Notes under the pieces: generated by a model
The model's input: only the letters and a program-made list of their open reading frames with translations
The model's database searches: none
Told to the model about the DNA's origin: nothing
Source of the DNA: Corynebacterium terpenotabidum Y-11
GTDB taxonomy: Bacteria; Actinomycetota; Actinomycetes; Mycobacteriales; Mycobacteriaceae
DNA: 64,000 bases
Assembly (NCBI RefSeq): GCF_000418365.1
Contig: NC_021663.1
Location: 1,178,001-1,242,000, forward strand
Reading direction: 5' to 3'
Translations under genes and position numbers: made by a program
In this document: in pieces, positions 37,543 to 46,475 of the stretch
Layout: every line of letters starts with the position of its first letter
How positions within the stretch are numbered: the stretch's first letter is position 1

Positions 37543-38418
37543 ATGGCTGACAGCGCCGAGAACAAGGACGCTCTGTTCGATGAGCCCGAGATGGGGCTGA
37601 CCGGTCGTCCGCTTCGTGCCATCCCCGTTCCGCCGCCGGTGGACTCCCACGGGCCGGCGACGGTCATCGCAATGTGCAACCAGAAGGGTGGCGTCGGCAA
37701 GACCACCTCGACGATCAACATGGGTGCGGCGCTGGCGGAGTTCGGTCGACGCGTCCTGCTGGTCGACCTCGATCCCCAGGGGGCCCTGTCTGCCGGTCTC
37801 GGCATCATGCACGAGGACCTCGACATCACCGTCTACAACCTGCTGGTGGACCCGGACGCCACCATCGGGGACGCCCTGCACCACACCTCGGTGGACAATC
37901 TCGACGTGATCCCGGCGAACATCGACCTGTCCGCCGCCGAGATTCAGCTCGTCAACGAGGTCGGACGTGAACAGGCCCTGGCCCGGGCGCTGCGTCCGGT
38001 GATGGCGGACTACGACTACATCATCGTCGACTGCCAGCCCTCCCTCGGTCTGCTCACCGTCAACGCCCTGTGCTGTGCCGACGGCGTGATCATCCCGATG
38101 GAGTGCACATACTTCTCGCTGCGTGGTCTCGCCCTGCTGCATGACACGGTCGACAAGGTGAAGGACCGGCTGAACTTCCGGCTGGAGGTCATCGGCATCC
38201 TGGTGACCCTCTTCGATCGTCGGACCAACCACTCCCGGCAGGTCATGAACCGGGTGGTCGAGGTCTTCGGTGACCGCGTCTTCGACACCGTGATCACCCG
38301 TACGGTCCGGTTCCCGGAGACGACCGTCGCCGGTGAACCGATCACCACCTGGGCGCCCTCGTCCGACGGCGCGCAGCAGTACCGCGACCTCGCGGCCGAG
38401 GTCATTGAGCGGACCTGA
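37543..38418 (+). CDS. parA: ParA-family chromosome/plasmid partition ATPase
   Basis: 291 residues. Deviant Walker A KGGVGKTT (48-55) in MCNQKGGVGKTTSTINMGA, switch II LLVDLDPQGALSAGLG, and DYIIVDCQPSLGLLTVNAL. No parB follows, so this is the second, orphan-type ParA that accompanies scpA-scpB in actinobacteria; its role is probably in septum placement or segregation rather than oriC partition. ATG 37543 has AAGGAG upstream. Shares one base with scpA (TGATG). Confidence 0.93.
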   Translation: MADSAENKDALFDEPEMGLTGRPLRAIPVPPPVDSHGPATVIAMCNQKGGVGKTTSTINMGAALAEFGRRVLLVDLDPQGALSAGLGIMHEDLDITVYNLLVDPDATIGDALHHTSVDNLDVIPANIDLSAAEIQLVNEVGREQALARALRPVMADYDYIIVDCQPSLGLLTVNALCCADGVIIPMECTYFSLRGLALLHDTVDKVKDRLNFRLEVIGILVTLFDRRTNHSRQVMNRVVEVFGDRVFDTVITRTVRFPETTVAGEPITTWAPSSDGAQQYRDLAAEVIERT

Positions 38419-39248
38419 TGGTCACCGCGGTCCCCGCCCCGGACAGGGACGCCGTCCAACCGGAGATCACCGGTTTTCGCGTTGCCCTGGCGAACTTTGA
38501 CGGACCCTTCGATCTGCTGTTGCAGCTGATCAACTCCCGGAAGATGGATGTCACGGAGATCGCCCTGGCCACCGTCACCGACGAGTTCATCGCGTACACG
38601 CGGTCACTGTCGGGATCGGCGGAGGATCTGGACGAGGTCACCGAGTTCCTGGTCGTCGCAGCGACCCTGCTCGATCTCAAGGCGGCCCGCCTGGTGCCCC
38701 GCGGCGAGGTGGAAAGTGAAGAGGACCTGGCCCTGCTCGAATCCCGGGATCTGCTCTTCGCCCGTCTGCTGCAGTACCGGGCGTACAAGTCTGTCGCAGA
38801 GCTTTTCGCCGGGTGGCAGCGGGACGCCGCCCGCTGTTATCCGGTGCAACTGTCCCCGGAACCGCAGTTCGTCGATCTCATGCCACCGGTGGAACTGGGA
38901 CTGACCCCGGACGCCTTCGCAGAGATCGCCGCGGCGGCCTTCCGCCCGACACCGCACGAGGTGGCGACCGGGCACATTCACGTGCCCGCGGTGTCGGTCC
39001 CGGAACAGGCGGGGCATATCTTGAACACCCTGCGGCTCGCCGGCGCCGACCACTGGGTGAGCTTCGCCTCGCTGATCTCCGACTGCGACCTGTCGATGAC
39101 GGTGGTCGGCCGGTTCCTCGCTCTGCTGGAGCTCTACAAGGCGCGTGCCGTGGGTATCGAGCAGCCTGATCCGCTCGGTGATCTGCGGGTCGCCTGGACC
39201 GGGCTGGACGTGGATCCGTCTGTCGTCGCGGCAACCGACTGGGACTAG
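38418..39248 (+). CDS. scpA: Segregation and condensation protein A (kleisin)
   Basis: 276 residues. N-terminal FRVALANFDGPFDLLLQLI and KMDVTEIALATVTDEF bind the Smc neck; C-terminal winged helix (about 190-260, SFASLISDCDLSMTVVGRFLALLELYK) binds the Smc head. Part of the Smc-ScpA-ScpB condensin. Coupled to parA and followed by scpB. Confidence 0.95.
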   Translation: MVTAVPAPDRDAVQPEITGFRVALANFDGPFDLLLQLINSRKMDVTEIALATVTDEFIAYTRSLSGSAEDLDEVTEFLVVAATLLDLKAARLVPRGEVESEEDLALLESRDLLFARLLQYRAYKSVAELFAGWQRDAARCYPVQLSPEPQFVDLMPPVELGLTPDAFAEIAAAAFRPTPHEVATGHIHVPAVSVPEQAGHILNTLRLAGADHWVSFASLISDCDLSMTVVGRFLALLELYKARAVGIEQPDPLGDLRVAWTGLDVDPSVVAATDWD

Positions 39249-39272
39249 AGAAACTAGCGGAAAGGAACACCC

Positions 39273-39818
39273 GTGGAACCTGTCTCACTGTTGCGCAGCA
39301 GACTGGAGTCGCTGCTGCTCGTCGCCGATGAGCCGACGTCGGCGGAGGATTTCGCCCGACTGGTCGATGCCCCCGTCGCCGAGGTCTCCGCGACCCTCAC
39401 CGAGATCGCCACCGAGTTCTCGGACCGCGGTATGGGCTTTGAACTGCGGGAACATCAGGGTGGGTGGCGGCTGTACACCCGTCGGCAGAATTCGGAGACA
39501 GTTGAGGCGAAGGTGCTCGACGGGGCGCAGTCCCGGTTGTCCCGGGCTGCCCTGGAGACCCTGGCGGTCATCGCCTACCGTCAACCGGTGACCCGCTCCC
39601 AGGTCGCCGCGGTGCGTGGCGTGAACTGCGACGGGGTGATGCGGACCCTCACCCTGCGCGGACTGATCGCAGAGGTCGGTGTCACCGGGGAGATCGGTGG
39701 GGCACACCTCTACGCGACGACGGAGCTGTTCCTGGAGCAGCTGGGGATCGATTCGCTGGACGCGCTGCCCGATCTGGCGCCGCTGCTGCCCGAGGTCGAC
39801 CAGATCGACATCGGCTGA
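39273..39818 (+). CDS. scpB: Segregation and condensation protein B
   Basis: 181 residues from GTG 39273 with AAAGGA upstream. Two winged-helix domains: SLLRSRLESLLLVADEP at the start, and RLSRAALETLAVIAYRQPVTRSQVAAVRGV, the family signature, at about 88-115. Bridges ScpA dimers in condensin. Confidence 0.96.
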   Translation: MEPVSLLRSRLESLLLVADEPTSAEDFARLVDAPVAEVSATLTEIATEFSDRGMGFELREHQGGWRLYTRRQNSETVEAKVLDGAQSRLSRAALETLAVIAYRQPVTRSQVAAVRGVNCDGVMRTLTLRGLIAEVGVTGEIGGAHLYATTELFLEQLGIDSLDALPDLAPLLPEVDQIDIG

Positions 39819-39889
39819 CGATGGTCTAGACTGTGCAGTCAGACAACTGAACACCCCTCGAGCATTCGACGAAGGACATTGAGGACACC

Positions 39890-40810
39890 GTGAGCAAACC
39901 CGCTCGCCGAGACGGCACACCGGAACGCAACGACAACAATGACAGGCCCGCCAGGGACGTGGAGAACTACATCTCCAACGCCCGCCCGGCCCGCCACCAG
40001 CATGTGACGGACCGTAAGCCTCCGAAGAAGGCAGGGGGACAGGGGGCAGCCCCGAAGCGGAAAACCACCCCGGACTCCGAGAAGGTCCGCCTGCAGAAGG
40101 TGCTCGCCGCCGCCGGCGTGGCGTCCCGCCGGATGAGCGAAAAGCTCATCGAGGCCGGCCGCGTCGAAGTCAACGGCTCGATCGTCACTGAGCAGGGGAT
40201 GCGGGTCGACCAGGAGAACGATGTGATCCGGGTGGACGGCGTCCGGGTCATCGCCGACGAGGACCTGGTGACCTTCGCCCTGAACAAGCCGCGCGGCATC
40301 CATTCCACCATGCACGACGAGATGGGTCGGCCGTGTCTGTCCGACCTTGTCGGCGAGCGTATCGCCGCAGGTCAGCGTCTCTTCCATGTGGGACGCCTTG
40401 ACGCCCAGACCGAGGGACTGCTGTTGCTCACCAACGACGGAGAACTCGCCAACCGGCTGATGCACCCGCGCTACGGCATCTCGAAGACCTACCTGGCCAC
40501 CGTCCTCGGAGAGGCAGACCGTGACCTGGTCCGGCGCCTGAAGGACGGCATCGAGCTCGACGACGGTATCGCCATCGCGGACGAGGTGCAGATCATCGAC
40601 GTGTGGCAGGGCAAGTCACTGGTCAAGATCGTCCTCCATGAAGGCCGCAAGCACATCGTCCGGCGGATGCTCAAGGAAGCCGGTTACCCGGTGCAGGCCC
40701 TGGTCCGGACCAAGGTGCACACCGTGCAGCTCGGTGAGCAGAAGCCGGGGACGCTGCGCGCCCTCAACCGTGCGGAACTGACGAGCCTCTACAATGCGGT
40801 GGGCCTGTGA
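39890..40810 (+). CDS. rluB: 23S rRNA pseudouridine synthase, RluB/RsuA family
   Basis: 306 residues from GTG 39890. A basic, disordered N-terminal tail of about 65 residues, then an S4 domain (RLQKVLAAAGVASRRMSEKLI) and the pseudouridine synthase domain with the catalytic Asp in VGRLDAQTEGLLLLTNDG and KTYLATVLG. Probably modifies U2605 of 23S rRNA (family knowledge). Overlaps cmk by one base (TGATG). Confidence 0.94.
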   Translation: MSKPARRDGTPERNDNNDRPARDVENYISNARPARHQHVTDRKPPKKAGGQGAAPKRKTTPDSEKVRLQKVLAAAGVASRRMSEKLIEAGRVEVNGSIVTEQGMRVDQENDVIRVDGVRVIADEDLVTFALNKPRGIHSTMHDEMGRPCLSDLVGERIAAGQRLFHVGRLDAQTEGLLLLTNDGELANRLMHPRYGISKTYLATVLGEADRDLVRRLKDGIELDDGIAIADEVQIIDVWQGKSLVKIVLHEGRKHIVRRMLKEAGYPVQALVRTKVHTVQLGEQKPGTLRALNRAELTSLYNAVGL

Positions 40811-41580
40811 TGAGCGACCTGACCGCGCAGAATGACATGACTGCCCTACGCACCCTCGACAATGTCGTCGGTGGTGGACTGATCATCGCCGTCGACGGCC
40901 CGTCCGGAACCGGCAAGTCCACTGTCTGCCGACGGCTTGCCGCCGCCGCGGACGCGAAGTACCTGGACACCGGTGCGATGTACCGCGTCGCCACTCTGCA
41001 CATCCTGCGGGCCGGTATCGACCCGGCGGACGCGGCCGCCGTGGCATCCGCCACCACGGACCTTCCCCTGCAGGTCAACGAGGATCCGGCATCCACCGAA
41101 GTACTGCTTGACGGTGAGGACGTCTCTGCCGAGATCCGGGGGCCCGAGGTCACCGCGCACGTTTCCGCGGTCGCCGCGGTACCCGAGGTGCGCGCGAACC
41201 TTGTCGCCCTGCAGCGCTCCCTGGCCCTGGCCACCGGCCGCTGCGTGGTGGAGGGCCGTGACATCGGCACCGCCGTGCTGCCGGACGCGACCTGCAAGGT
41301 GTACATGACCGCGAGCGCGCGGATCCGGGCACAGCGCCGCTACGACCAGGATGTCGCCGCCGGACGTGACGTCGACTTCGATGCGGTGCTCGCGGACGTG
41401 GAACGACGCGATGCCGCCGATTCCTCGCGGACCGTGTCCCCGCTGCGTCCAGCAGAGGACGCCACCATCCTCGATACCGGAGACCTGGACATTGACCAGG
41501 TACTCCGTGCCCTTGCGGACCTGGCGGTCACCTCCGCCTCGACCCCCGCCGATTTCACGACCTCAGGGAGTAACCGATGA
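40810..41580 (+). CDS. cmk: Cytidylate kinase
   Basis: 256 residues from ATG 40810; GTG 40807 is also possible. Phosphorylates CMP and dCMP. P-loop [18 protein letters not shown], substrate-binding [30 protein letters not shown] and the lid [15 protein letters not shown] are all present. N-terminal extension of about 25 residues before the P-loop. Ends in ATGA overlap with der. Confidence 0.97.
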   Translation: MSDLTAQNDMTALRTLDNVVGGGLIIAVDGPSGTGKSTVCRRLAAAADAKYLDTGAMYRVATLHILRAGIDPADAAAVASATTDLPLQVNEDPASTEVLLDGEDVSAEIRGPEVTAHVSAVAAVPEVRANLVALQRSLALATGRCVVEGRDIGTAVLPDATCKVYMTASARIRAQRRYDQDVAAGRDVDFDAVLADVERRDAADSSRTVSPLRPAEDATILDTGDLDIDQVLRALADLAVTSASTPADFTTSGSNR

Positions 41581-43217
41581 GTGACGAAAACACCCCCCCG
41601 GAGAACGGTGCTGTGGAGAACAGTGCTGCAGAAGAACTGGTCTTCCGCACCTCAGACGGGGCGGTCATCGGTGACGAGGTCACCGCAGAAGCCCTCGGCG
41701 AGGAATACGTCGACGAAGAGGAGTTCTTCGACGACTTCGACGAGGACGAATTCACCGACGAGGATGACGCGCCCGCGGACGCCGGCATCGACCTGTCGGA
41801 CTTCGACCTGCTGACCGGTTCCGGCGAGGACACCGACTGGGAGGCCGTTGAGGCGGCCTTCGGCGTGCTCGGCGACGATGAGGCGGAGCGTGAGGCGCTG
41901 TGCACCGTCGCCATCGTCGGGCGCCCCAACGTCGGCAAGTCGACCCTGGTCAACCGCTTCATCGGCCGTCGCGAGGCGGTCGTCGAGGACTTCCCGGGAG
42001 TGACCCGTGACCGGATCTCCTACCTGGGCGACTGGGGCGGACGCCGATTCTGGGTGCAGGACACCGGCGGATGGGACCCCGACGCCAAGGGCATCCACGG
42101 CGCGATCGCCCGTCAGGCGGAGACCGCCATGGCCACCGCCGACGTCATCGTCTTCGTGGTGGACACCAAGGTCGGGATCACCGCCACCGACGAGATCATC
42201 GCCCGGCGGCTGCAGCGCTCCGCCGTCCCGGTGATCCTCGTGGCGAACAAGTTCGACTCGGACTCGCAGTACGGCGACATGGCCGAATTCTGGTCCCTGG
42301 GCCTCGGCGATCCCTACCCGGTCTCCGCCCAGCACGGCCGCGGTGCCGCCGATGTGCTGGACAAGGTGCTGGCGTCCTTCCCGGACGAACCGAGGGAGAC
42401 GTCCGTCGTCTCCGGTCCGCGGCGCGTCGCCCTGGTGGGGCGACCGAACGTGGGCAAGTCCTCGCTGCTCAACAAGATCACCGGCGAAGACCGGTCCGTG
42501 GTCGACAATGTTGCCGGAACCACCGTCGACCCGGTGGATTCGGTGGTGGAGCTGGAAGAGAAGACCTGGCGCTTCGTGGACACCGCAGGTATCCGGAAGA
42601 AGACGAAGACCGCCCGTGGCCACGAGTTCTACGCCTCGCTGCGGACCCGTGCGGCCATCGATTCGGCGGAGGTCGTCATCTTCCTGGTGGACGCCTCGGA
42701 GCCGATCGCCGAGCAGGACCAGCGCGTCCTGCGGATGATCCTCGACGCCGGGCGTGCCCTGGTCGTCGCCTACAACAAGTGGGACCTTGTCGACGAAGAC
42801 CGCCGGGAGGACCTGGAGCGGGAGATCGACCAGCAGCTCGCCCACGTGCCCTGGGCACAGCGGGTCAACATCTCCGCGAAGACCGGGCGCGCGCTGCAGC
42901 GTCTGGAGCCGGCGATGATCGAGGCCCTGGAGAGCTGGGACCAGCGCATCCCCACCGGCCAGCTGAACACCTGGCTGCGCGCGGTGATCGCCCAGACCCC
43001 GCCGCCGATGCGCGGTGGACGCCTGCCGCGGGTGCTCTTCGCCACCCAGGCAGCCTCGAAGCCGCCGGTGATCGTGCTGTTCACGACCGGTTTCCTGGAG
43101 CACGGCTACCGTCGGTTCCTCGAGCGCCGGCTGCGGGAATCCTTCGGATTCGAGGGCTCTCCCGTGCGGATTGCGGTGCGTGTGCGCGAGAAGCGGGACC
43201 GGCGAAAGAAGAAGTAG
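41577..43217 (+). CDS. der: GTPase Der (EngA)
   Basis: 546 residues. Double GTPase needed for 50S assembly. First G domain starts [13 protein letters not shown] (115-123), second at [15 protein letters not shown] (about 282), each with DTAG/DTGG and NKxD motifs; the C-terminal KH-like domain is about 450-546. The first 108 residues are an unusually acidic extension (for example [19 protein letters not shown]), not found in E. coli Der (490 aa) but usual for actinobacterial ones. Ends in a basic RDRRKKK tail. Confidence 0.97.
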   Translation: MSDENTPPENGAVENSAAEELVFRTSDGAVIGDEVTAEALGEEYVDEEEFFDDFDEDEFTDEDDAPADAGIDLSDFDLLTGSGEDTDWEAVEAAFGVLGDDEAEREALCTVAIVGRPNVGKSTLVNRFIGRREAVVEDFPGVTRDRISYLGDWGGRRFWVQDTGGWDPDAKGIHGAIARQAETAMATADVIVFVVDTKVGITATDEIIARRLQRSAVPVILVANKFDSDSQYGDMAEFWSLGLGDPYPVSAQHGRGAADVLDKVLASFPDEPRETSVVSGPRRVALVGRPNVGKSSLLNKITGEDRSVVDNVAGTTVDPVDSVVELEEKTWRFVDTAGIRKKTKTARGHEFYASLRTRAAIDSAEVVIFLVDASEPIAEQDQRVLRMILDAGRALVVAYNKWDLVDEDRREDLEREIDQQLAHVPWAQRVNISAKTGRALQRLEPAMIEALESWDQRIPTGQLNTWLRAVIAQTPPPMRGGRLPRVLFATQAASKPPVIVLFTTGFLEHGYRRFLERRLRESFGFEGSPVRIAVRVREKRDRRKKK

Positions 43218-43299
43218 TCGGCCAGATCTGCCGGGGTCAGATTCACTCCGGGCGGAACTCTGGCGGACGGGTGCAGGCGAGGGTAGGCTTCTGCGGGTC

Positions 43300-43869
43300 A
43301 TGAATCAGCAATATTCTTTCGCCACCCCGGTCATCCCGCCCCGGTCCGTCACTGACGCTTCCGCCGTTCCCCCGTCAGGTGTGGGGGCACTGTGGTGGTT
43401 CCCGCCGGTGGTCAATGACCGGGCCGCGCGGACCACGGCGATGCTCGTCGTCGGACTGTCCGTGGTGACCGTGGCAACGTCCGTCGGGGGGTGGGACGCC
43501 GTCGCCGTGGTGCTGAACGCGTTGCTGTTCGGTGGCTTCGTGCTGCGGGTCCTCGCCGGACCCCGGTTCGATCCCTTCGGTCAGCTGTCGGTGCGGTGGT
43601 TGGCCCGGGCCGTGTTCGGGGAGCCGGTGATGACGGCCGGTGCGCCGAAGCGCTTCGCACAGGGGATCGGTGTCGTGTTTTCCGGGGCAGCGCTGGTGTT
43701 GCGACTGGTGGGCTGGCCGGTGGCTGCCGATGTGGTGCTGCTGGCGCTCGTCGTGGCGGCATCGCTGGAGGGCTTCGCCGGGTTCTGTCTGGGATGCCGC
43801 ATCTTCAGCTGGCTGCAGGACAGGGGAGTGGTCAGCCCGGACGTGCGCTCCGACTGCGCGGTGCGGTAG
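43300..43869 (+). CDS. DUF4395 membrane protein
   Basis: 189 residues from ATG 43300; a longer in-frame start lies inside der and is rejected. After a 40-residue hydrophilic N terminus come four hydrophobic segments, and the hallmark GFCLGCRIF near residue 168 identifies DUF4395. That CLGC pair suggests a redox or metal role, and homologues often sit beside thiosulfate sulfurtransferase genes, but no such gene is adjacent here. A TAGGCT -10-like box ends 10 nt before the ATG. Function unknown. Confidence 0.85.
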   Translation: MNQQYSFATPVIPPRSVTDASAVPPSGVGALWWFPPVVNDRAARTTAMLVVGLSVVTVATSVGGWDAVAVVLNALLFGGFVLRVLAGPRFDPFGQLSVRWLARAVFGEPVMTAGAPKRFAQGIGVVFSGAALVLRLVGWPVAADVVLLALVVAASLEGFAGFCLGCRIFSWLQDRGVVSPDVRSDCAVR

Positions 43870-43892
43870 CGGCAGCGGCCCAGTGCCGTCGA

Positions 43893-44912
43893 TCATGCCG
43901 GAGGAGCGACCATCCCGGCGATCGCGGTGATCTCCCGCGGCGTCACCCGGCAACATCCGCCGATCAGGCGCACCCCGGTCCCGAGGAAATCCGGCACGGC
44001 GTCCAACAGGCTCGTCGTCGCCCCACACCCGCCGGATGCGGTGCGTGGCAGCCAGCGCCGGTTGACGTGGTCCCACCGCTCACCGCTGTTCGGGTACGCC
44101 GACAACGGTAGGGGACGCCCCGCCTCCGCCAGGCCGATCGCGAGCGCCCGCACCCCGGCCAGTGCGGCGTCCGCACTCACGCAGTTCACGCCCACCACCT
44201 GGAACGCAGGGGTGTCCGCCACGATCCGGGCGACCTCGGCCAGGTCCGTCCCGTCACTCAAGGTCACCCCGTCAGTCAGGGTGCCCGGAGTGCGGGGGAG
44301 CACTGTCACACTGAGCATGGCGTCCACCCCGGCCGCCGTGAACTCGCCCGCCAGTGCCTCCACCTCACGGATCGAGGGGACAGTCTCGGCGAGCAGAACA
44401 TCAGCGTCCGTGTCCGCCAGAATCCGGATGCGGTCGCGGTGCCACGCCGCCAGTTCCGCCGTGGACAGTCCGTAGGCACCGTCGTATTCGGTGCCGTCAC
44501 CGGGGCCCGCACCGTACGGTCCGACGGACGCGGCGACCCAGCGTGGGGCACCGGCGAGCGAGGACGCGGCGTCCGCTGATTCCCGGGCCACGGCCACCGC
44601 CCGGCGCAGCAGCAGTTCCGCCTCGACCACGGCGTCCGCCGGCGACATTCCCACCGCCACCAATCCGTCGACCGTCACCTCGTAGGAGCACGCCGTGGCG
44701 ACCTCGGCTCCGGCGTCGAAGAAGTCCGTGTGGGCGTCCCGGACCTCGACCGGACTGTCCCTGAGGATCTGTGCGGACCACAGTGCCCCGGTGATGTCGT
44801 TGCCTCGGTCCTCCAGACGGGTACCCAGGCCCCCGTCGAGGACCACGGCACGGTGGGCTAATGCGGTGCGCAGATCGGTGAGCGGATCGGTGAGCAGATC
44901 ACTGTCGGTCAT
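43893..44912 (-). CDS. mmuM: Homocysteine S-methyltransferase (S-methylmethionine-dependent)
   Basis: 339 residues from ATG 44912; the frame stays open upstream through the opposite-strand permease gene, which is an artefact. Transfers a methyl group from S-methylmethionine to homocysteine, giving two methionines. VVLDGGLGTRLEDRG at the N terminus, and the zinc-binding cysteines in VVGVNCVS and LIGGCCRVTP are present. Divergent with the permease gene mmuP across only 24 bp, matching the mmuPM scavenging system of E. coli. Convergent with the DUF4395 gene (23 bp). Confidence 0.93.
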   Translation of the reverse strand: MTDSDLLTDPLTDLRTALAHRAVVLDGGLGTRLEDRGNDITGALWSAQILRDSPVEVRDAHTDFFDAGAEVATACSYEVTVDGLVAVGMSPADAVVEAELLLRRAVAVARESADAASSLAGAPRWVAASVGPYGAGPGDGTEYDGAYGLSTAELAAWHRDRIRILADTDADVLLAETVPSIREVEALAGEFTAAGVDAMLSVTVLPRTPGTLTDGVTLSDGTDLAEVARIVADTPAFQVVGVNCVSADAALAGVRALAIGLAEAGRPLPLSAYPNSGERWDHVNRRWLPRTASGGCGATTSLLDAVPDFLGTGVRLIGGCCRVTPREITAIAGMVAPPA

Positions 44913-44919
44913 CTCCGTG

Positions 44920-44929
44920 AGTATAGGCT
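44920..44929. promoter_or_regulatory. Overlapping divergent -10 boxes for mmuM and mmuP
   Basis: Minus-strand TATACT (44925-44920) and plus-strand TAGGCT (44924-44929) overlap by two bases. Each ends exactly 7 nt before its start codon (ATG 44912 minus, ATG 44937 plus), so both mRNAs are probably leaderless and the two promoters cannot be occupied together. Confidence 0.55.
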
Positions 44930-44936
44930 GACCGGC

Positions 44937-46400
44937 ATGACTACCTCTGTCGGCGAGATCGACAACGACCAGGGCGCATCGACCGGTTCGGGCCTGCTGC
45001 GCACCATGGAACATCGGCACCTGGTGATGATTGCCCTCGGCGGCGTCATCGGATCCGGCCTTTTCGTCTCCTCGGGCTACACCATCGGCGAGGCGGGCCC
45101 GCTCGGAGCGGTGCTCGCCTACGTCCTCGGCGCCCTGGTCGCCTGGATGGTGATGTGCTGCTTGGGCGAACTCGCCGTGGTCTACCCGGTCTCCGGCGGA
45201 TTCCATGTCTACGCGACCCGGAACCTCGGCCCGGCCTGGGGTTTCGCCACCGCCTGGCTGTACTGGCTGTGCTGGGCTGTCGCCCTCGGCAGCGAGTTCA
45301 CCGCCTCCGGCATCCTCATGCAACGCTGGTTCCCCGGCGTCGATGTGTGGGTGTGGTGCGTGGTCTTCGGCATTCTCCTGTTCTCCCTCAACGCCGTCTC
45401 CGCCCGCATCTTCGGCGAGACCGAGTTCTGGCTCTCGTTGATCAAGGTGACCGCGGTGCTCGCGCTGATCATCCTCGGCGCGGCCACCATCGTCGGCATC
45501 AATCCGGCCGCCGACGGGCCGGCACCCTGGCTCACCAACTTCGACACCGACGGCGGTCTGTTCCCCACCGGCTTCGGTAGCCTCCTCGTGGTCACCCTCG
45601 GCGTGTTCTACGCCTTCTCCGGCACGGAATTGATCGGTGTTGCCGCGGGAGAGGCGAAGGACCCGGAGAAGGTGATTCCCGCGGCGATCCGTACCGCCGT
45701 GGTCCGGCTGACCGTTTTCTTCGTCGGCGCGATTCTCGTCATCGCCGCCCTCGTCCCCTACGAGGACGCCGGACTCGACGAATCTCCGTTCGTCACGGTC
45801 TTCGACATCGCCGGGCTGTCCGGTATGGCCGATGTGATGAACTTCGTCATCATCGCCGCCCTGCTGTCGGCCGGGAACTCCGGGCTCTTCTCCTGTACCC
45901 GGATGCTGCATTCCCTGGCGGAGCAAGGACAGGCGCCGGAGATTTTCACCCGTACCACGAAACGCGGCATCCCGATGGTCGCGCTGTGTGTGTCGATGGT
46001 CGGCGGGGTCGCGTCGCTGCTGTCCAGCGAGATCGCACCGGGCAGTCTCTACCTGATCCTCGTCTCCGTCGCAGGTTTCGCCGTGGTGGCGGTGTGGATG
46101 GCGATCGCAGCATCGCAGCTGTCCTTCCGGCGACGGTTCGTCGCCGCCGGGGGAGCGGTGGCCGGGTTGCCGTACCGGACGCCGGTGCACCGGGTGCTGG
46201 CGTGGGGCGCGCTCATGGCACTGACGGCGTCCCTGGTCGGGGTGGGGTTCGATGCGGACCAGCGCGAAGCGCTGACCGTGGGTATCCCGTTCACCCTGTT
46301 CTGTCTCGGGTACTACCGGTGGCGTCACGGGCCCGGGTGCTTCCGGCCGCAGGAGACGGACGTGGAGCTGGATGAGGCGGTACGACGCAGCATGGAGTGA
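44937..46400 (+). CDS. mmuP: S-methylmethionine / amino acid permease, APC family
   Basis: 487 residues, twelve predicted membrane helices. N-terminal APC consensus LVMIALGGVIGSGLFVSSG, then WGFATAWLYWLCWAVALGSE and FYAFSGTELIGVAAGEAKDP, all typical of the amino acid transporter family of E. coli MmuP. The divergent mmuM partner is the argument for S-methylmethionine as substrate; other amino acids cannot be excluded. No Shine-Dalgarno precedes the ATG. Confidence 0.88.
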   Translation: MTTSVGEIDNDQGASTGSGLLRTMEHRHLVMIALGGVIGSGLFVSSGYTIGEAGPLGAVLAYVLGALVAWMVMCCLGELAVVYPVSGGFHVYATRNLGPAWGFATAWLYWLCWAVALGSEFTASGILMQRWFPGVDVWVWCVVFGILLFSLNAVSARIFGETEFWLSLIKVTAVLALIILGAATIVGINPAADGPAPWLTNFDTDGGLFPTGFGSLLVVTLGVFYAFSGTELIGVAAGEAKDPEKVIPAAIRTAVVRLTVFFVGAILVIAALVPYEDAGLDESPFVTVFDIAGLSGMADVMNFVIIAALLSAGNSGLFSCTRMLHSLAEQGQAPEIFTRTTKRGIPMVALCVSMVGGVASLLSSEIAPGSLYLILVSVAGFAVVAVWMAIAASQLSFRRRFVAAGGAVAGLPYRTPVHRVLAWGALMALTASLVGVGFDADQREALTVGIPFTLFCLGYYRWRHGPGCFRPQETDVELDEAVRRSME

Positions 46401-46463
46401 CGTCCACTGCACCAGGTTACAATCATGTAAATTTCCCCGGATGAATTATTGTCTCCCTGGGGT

Positions 46464-46469
46464 TATCTT
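46464..46469 (+). promoter_or_regulatory. -10 box of the ATP-grasp operon, probably leaderless
   Basis: TATCTT ends 6 nt before ATG 46476. The AGGAG next to the ATG (46471-46475) is too close to work as a ribosome site. Confidence 0.4.
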
Positions 46470-46475
46470 CAGGAG

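Noticed and set aside
37543..38418. parA as a plasmid or oriC partition locus
   Set aside because: No parB or parS-like dyads are seen and scpA-scpB follow directly, so it is the second chromosomal ParA of the scp operon.
44913..46412. Upstream continuation of the mmuM frame to 46412 (839 residues)
   Set aside because: The extension is antisense to the mmuP permease, is His/Asp/Gly-rich without domains, and homology begins at ATG 44912.
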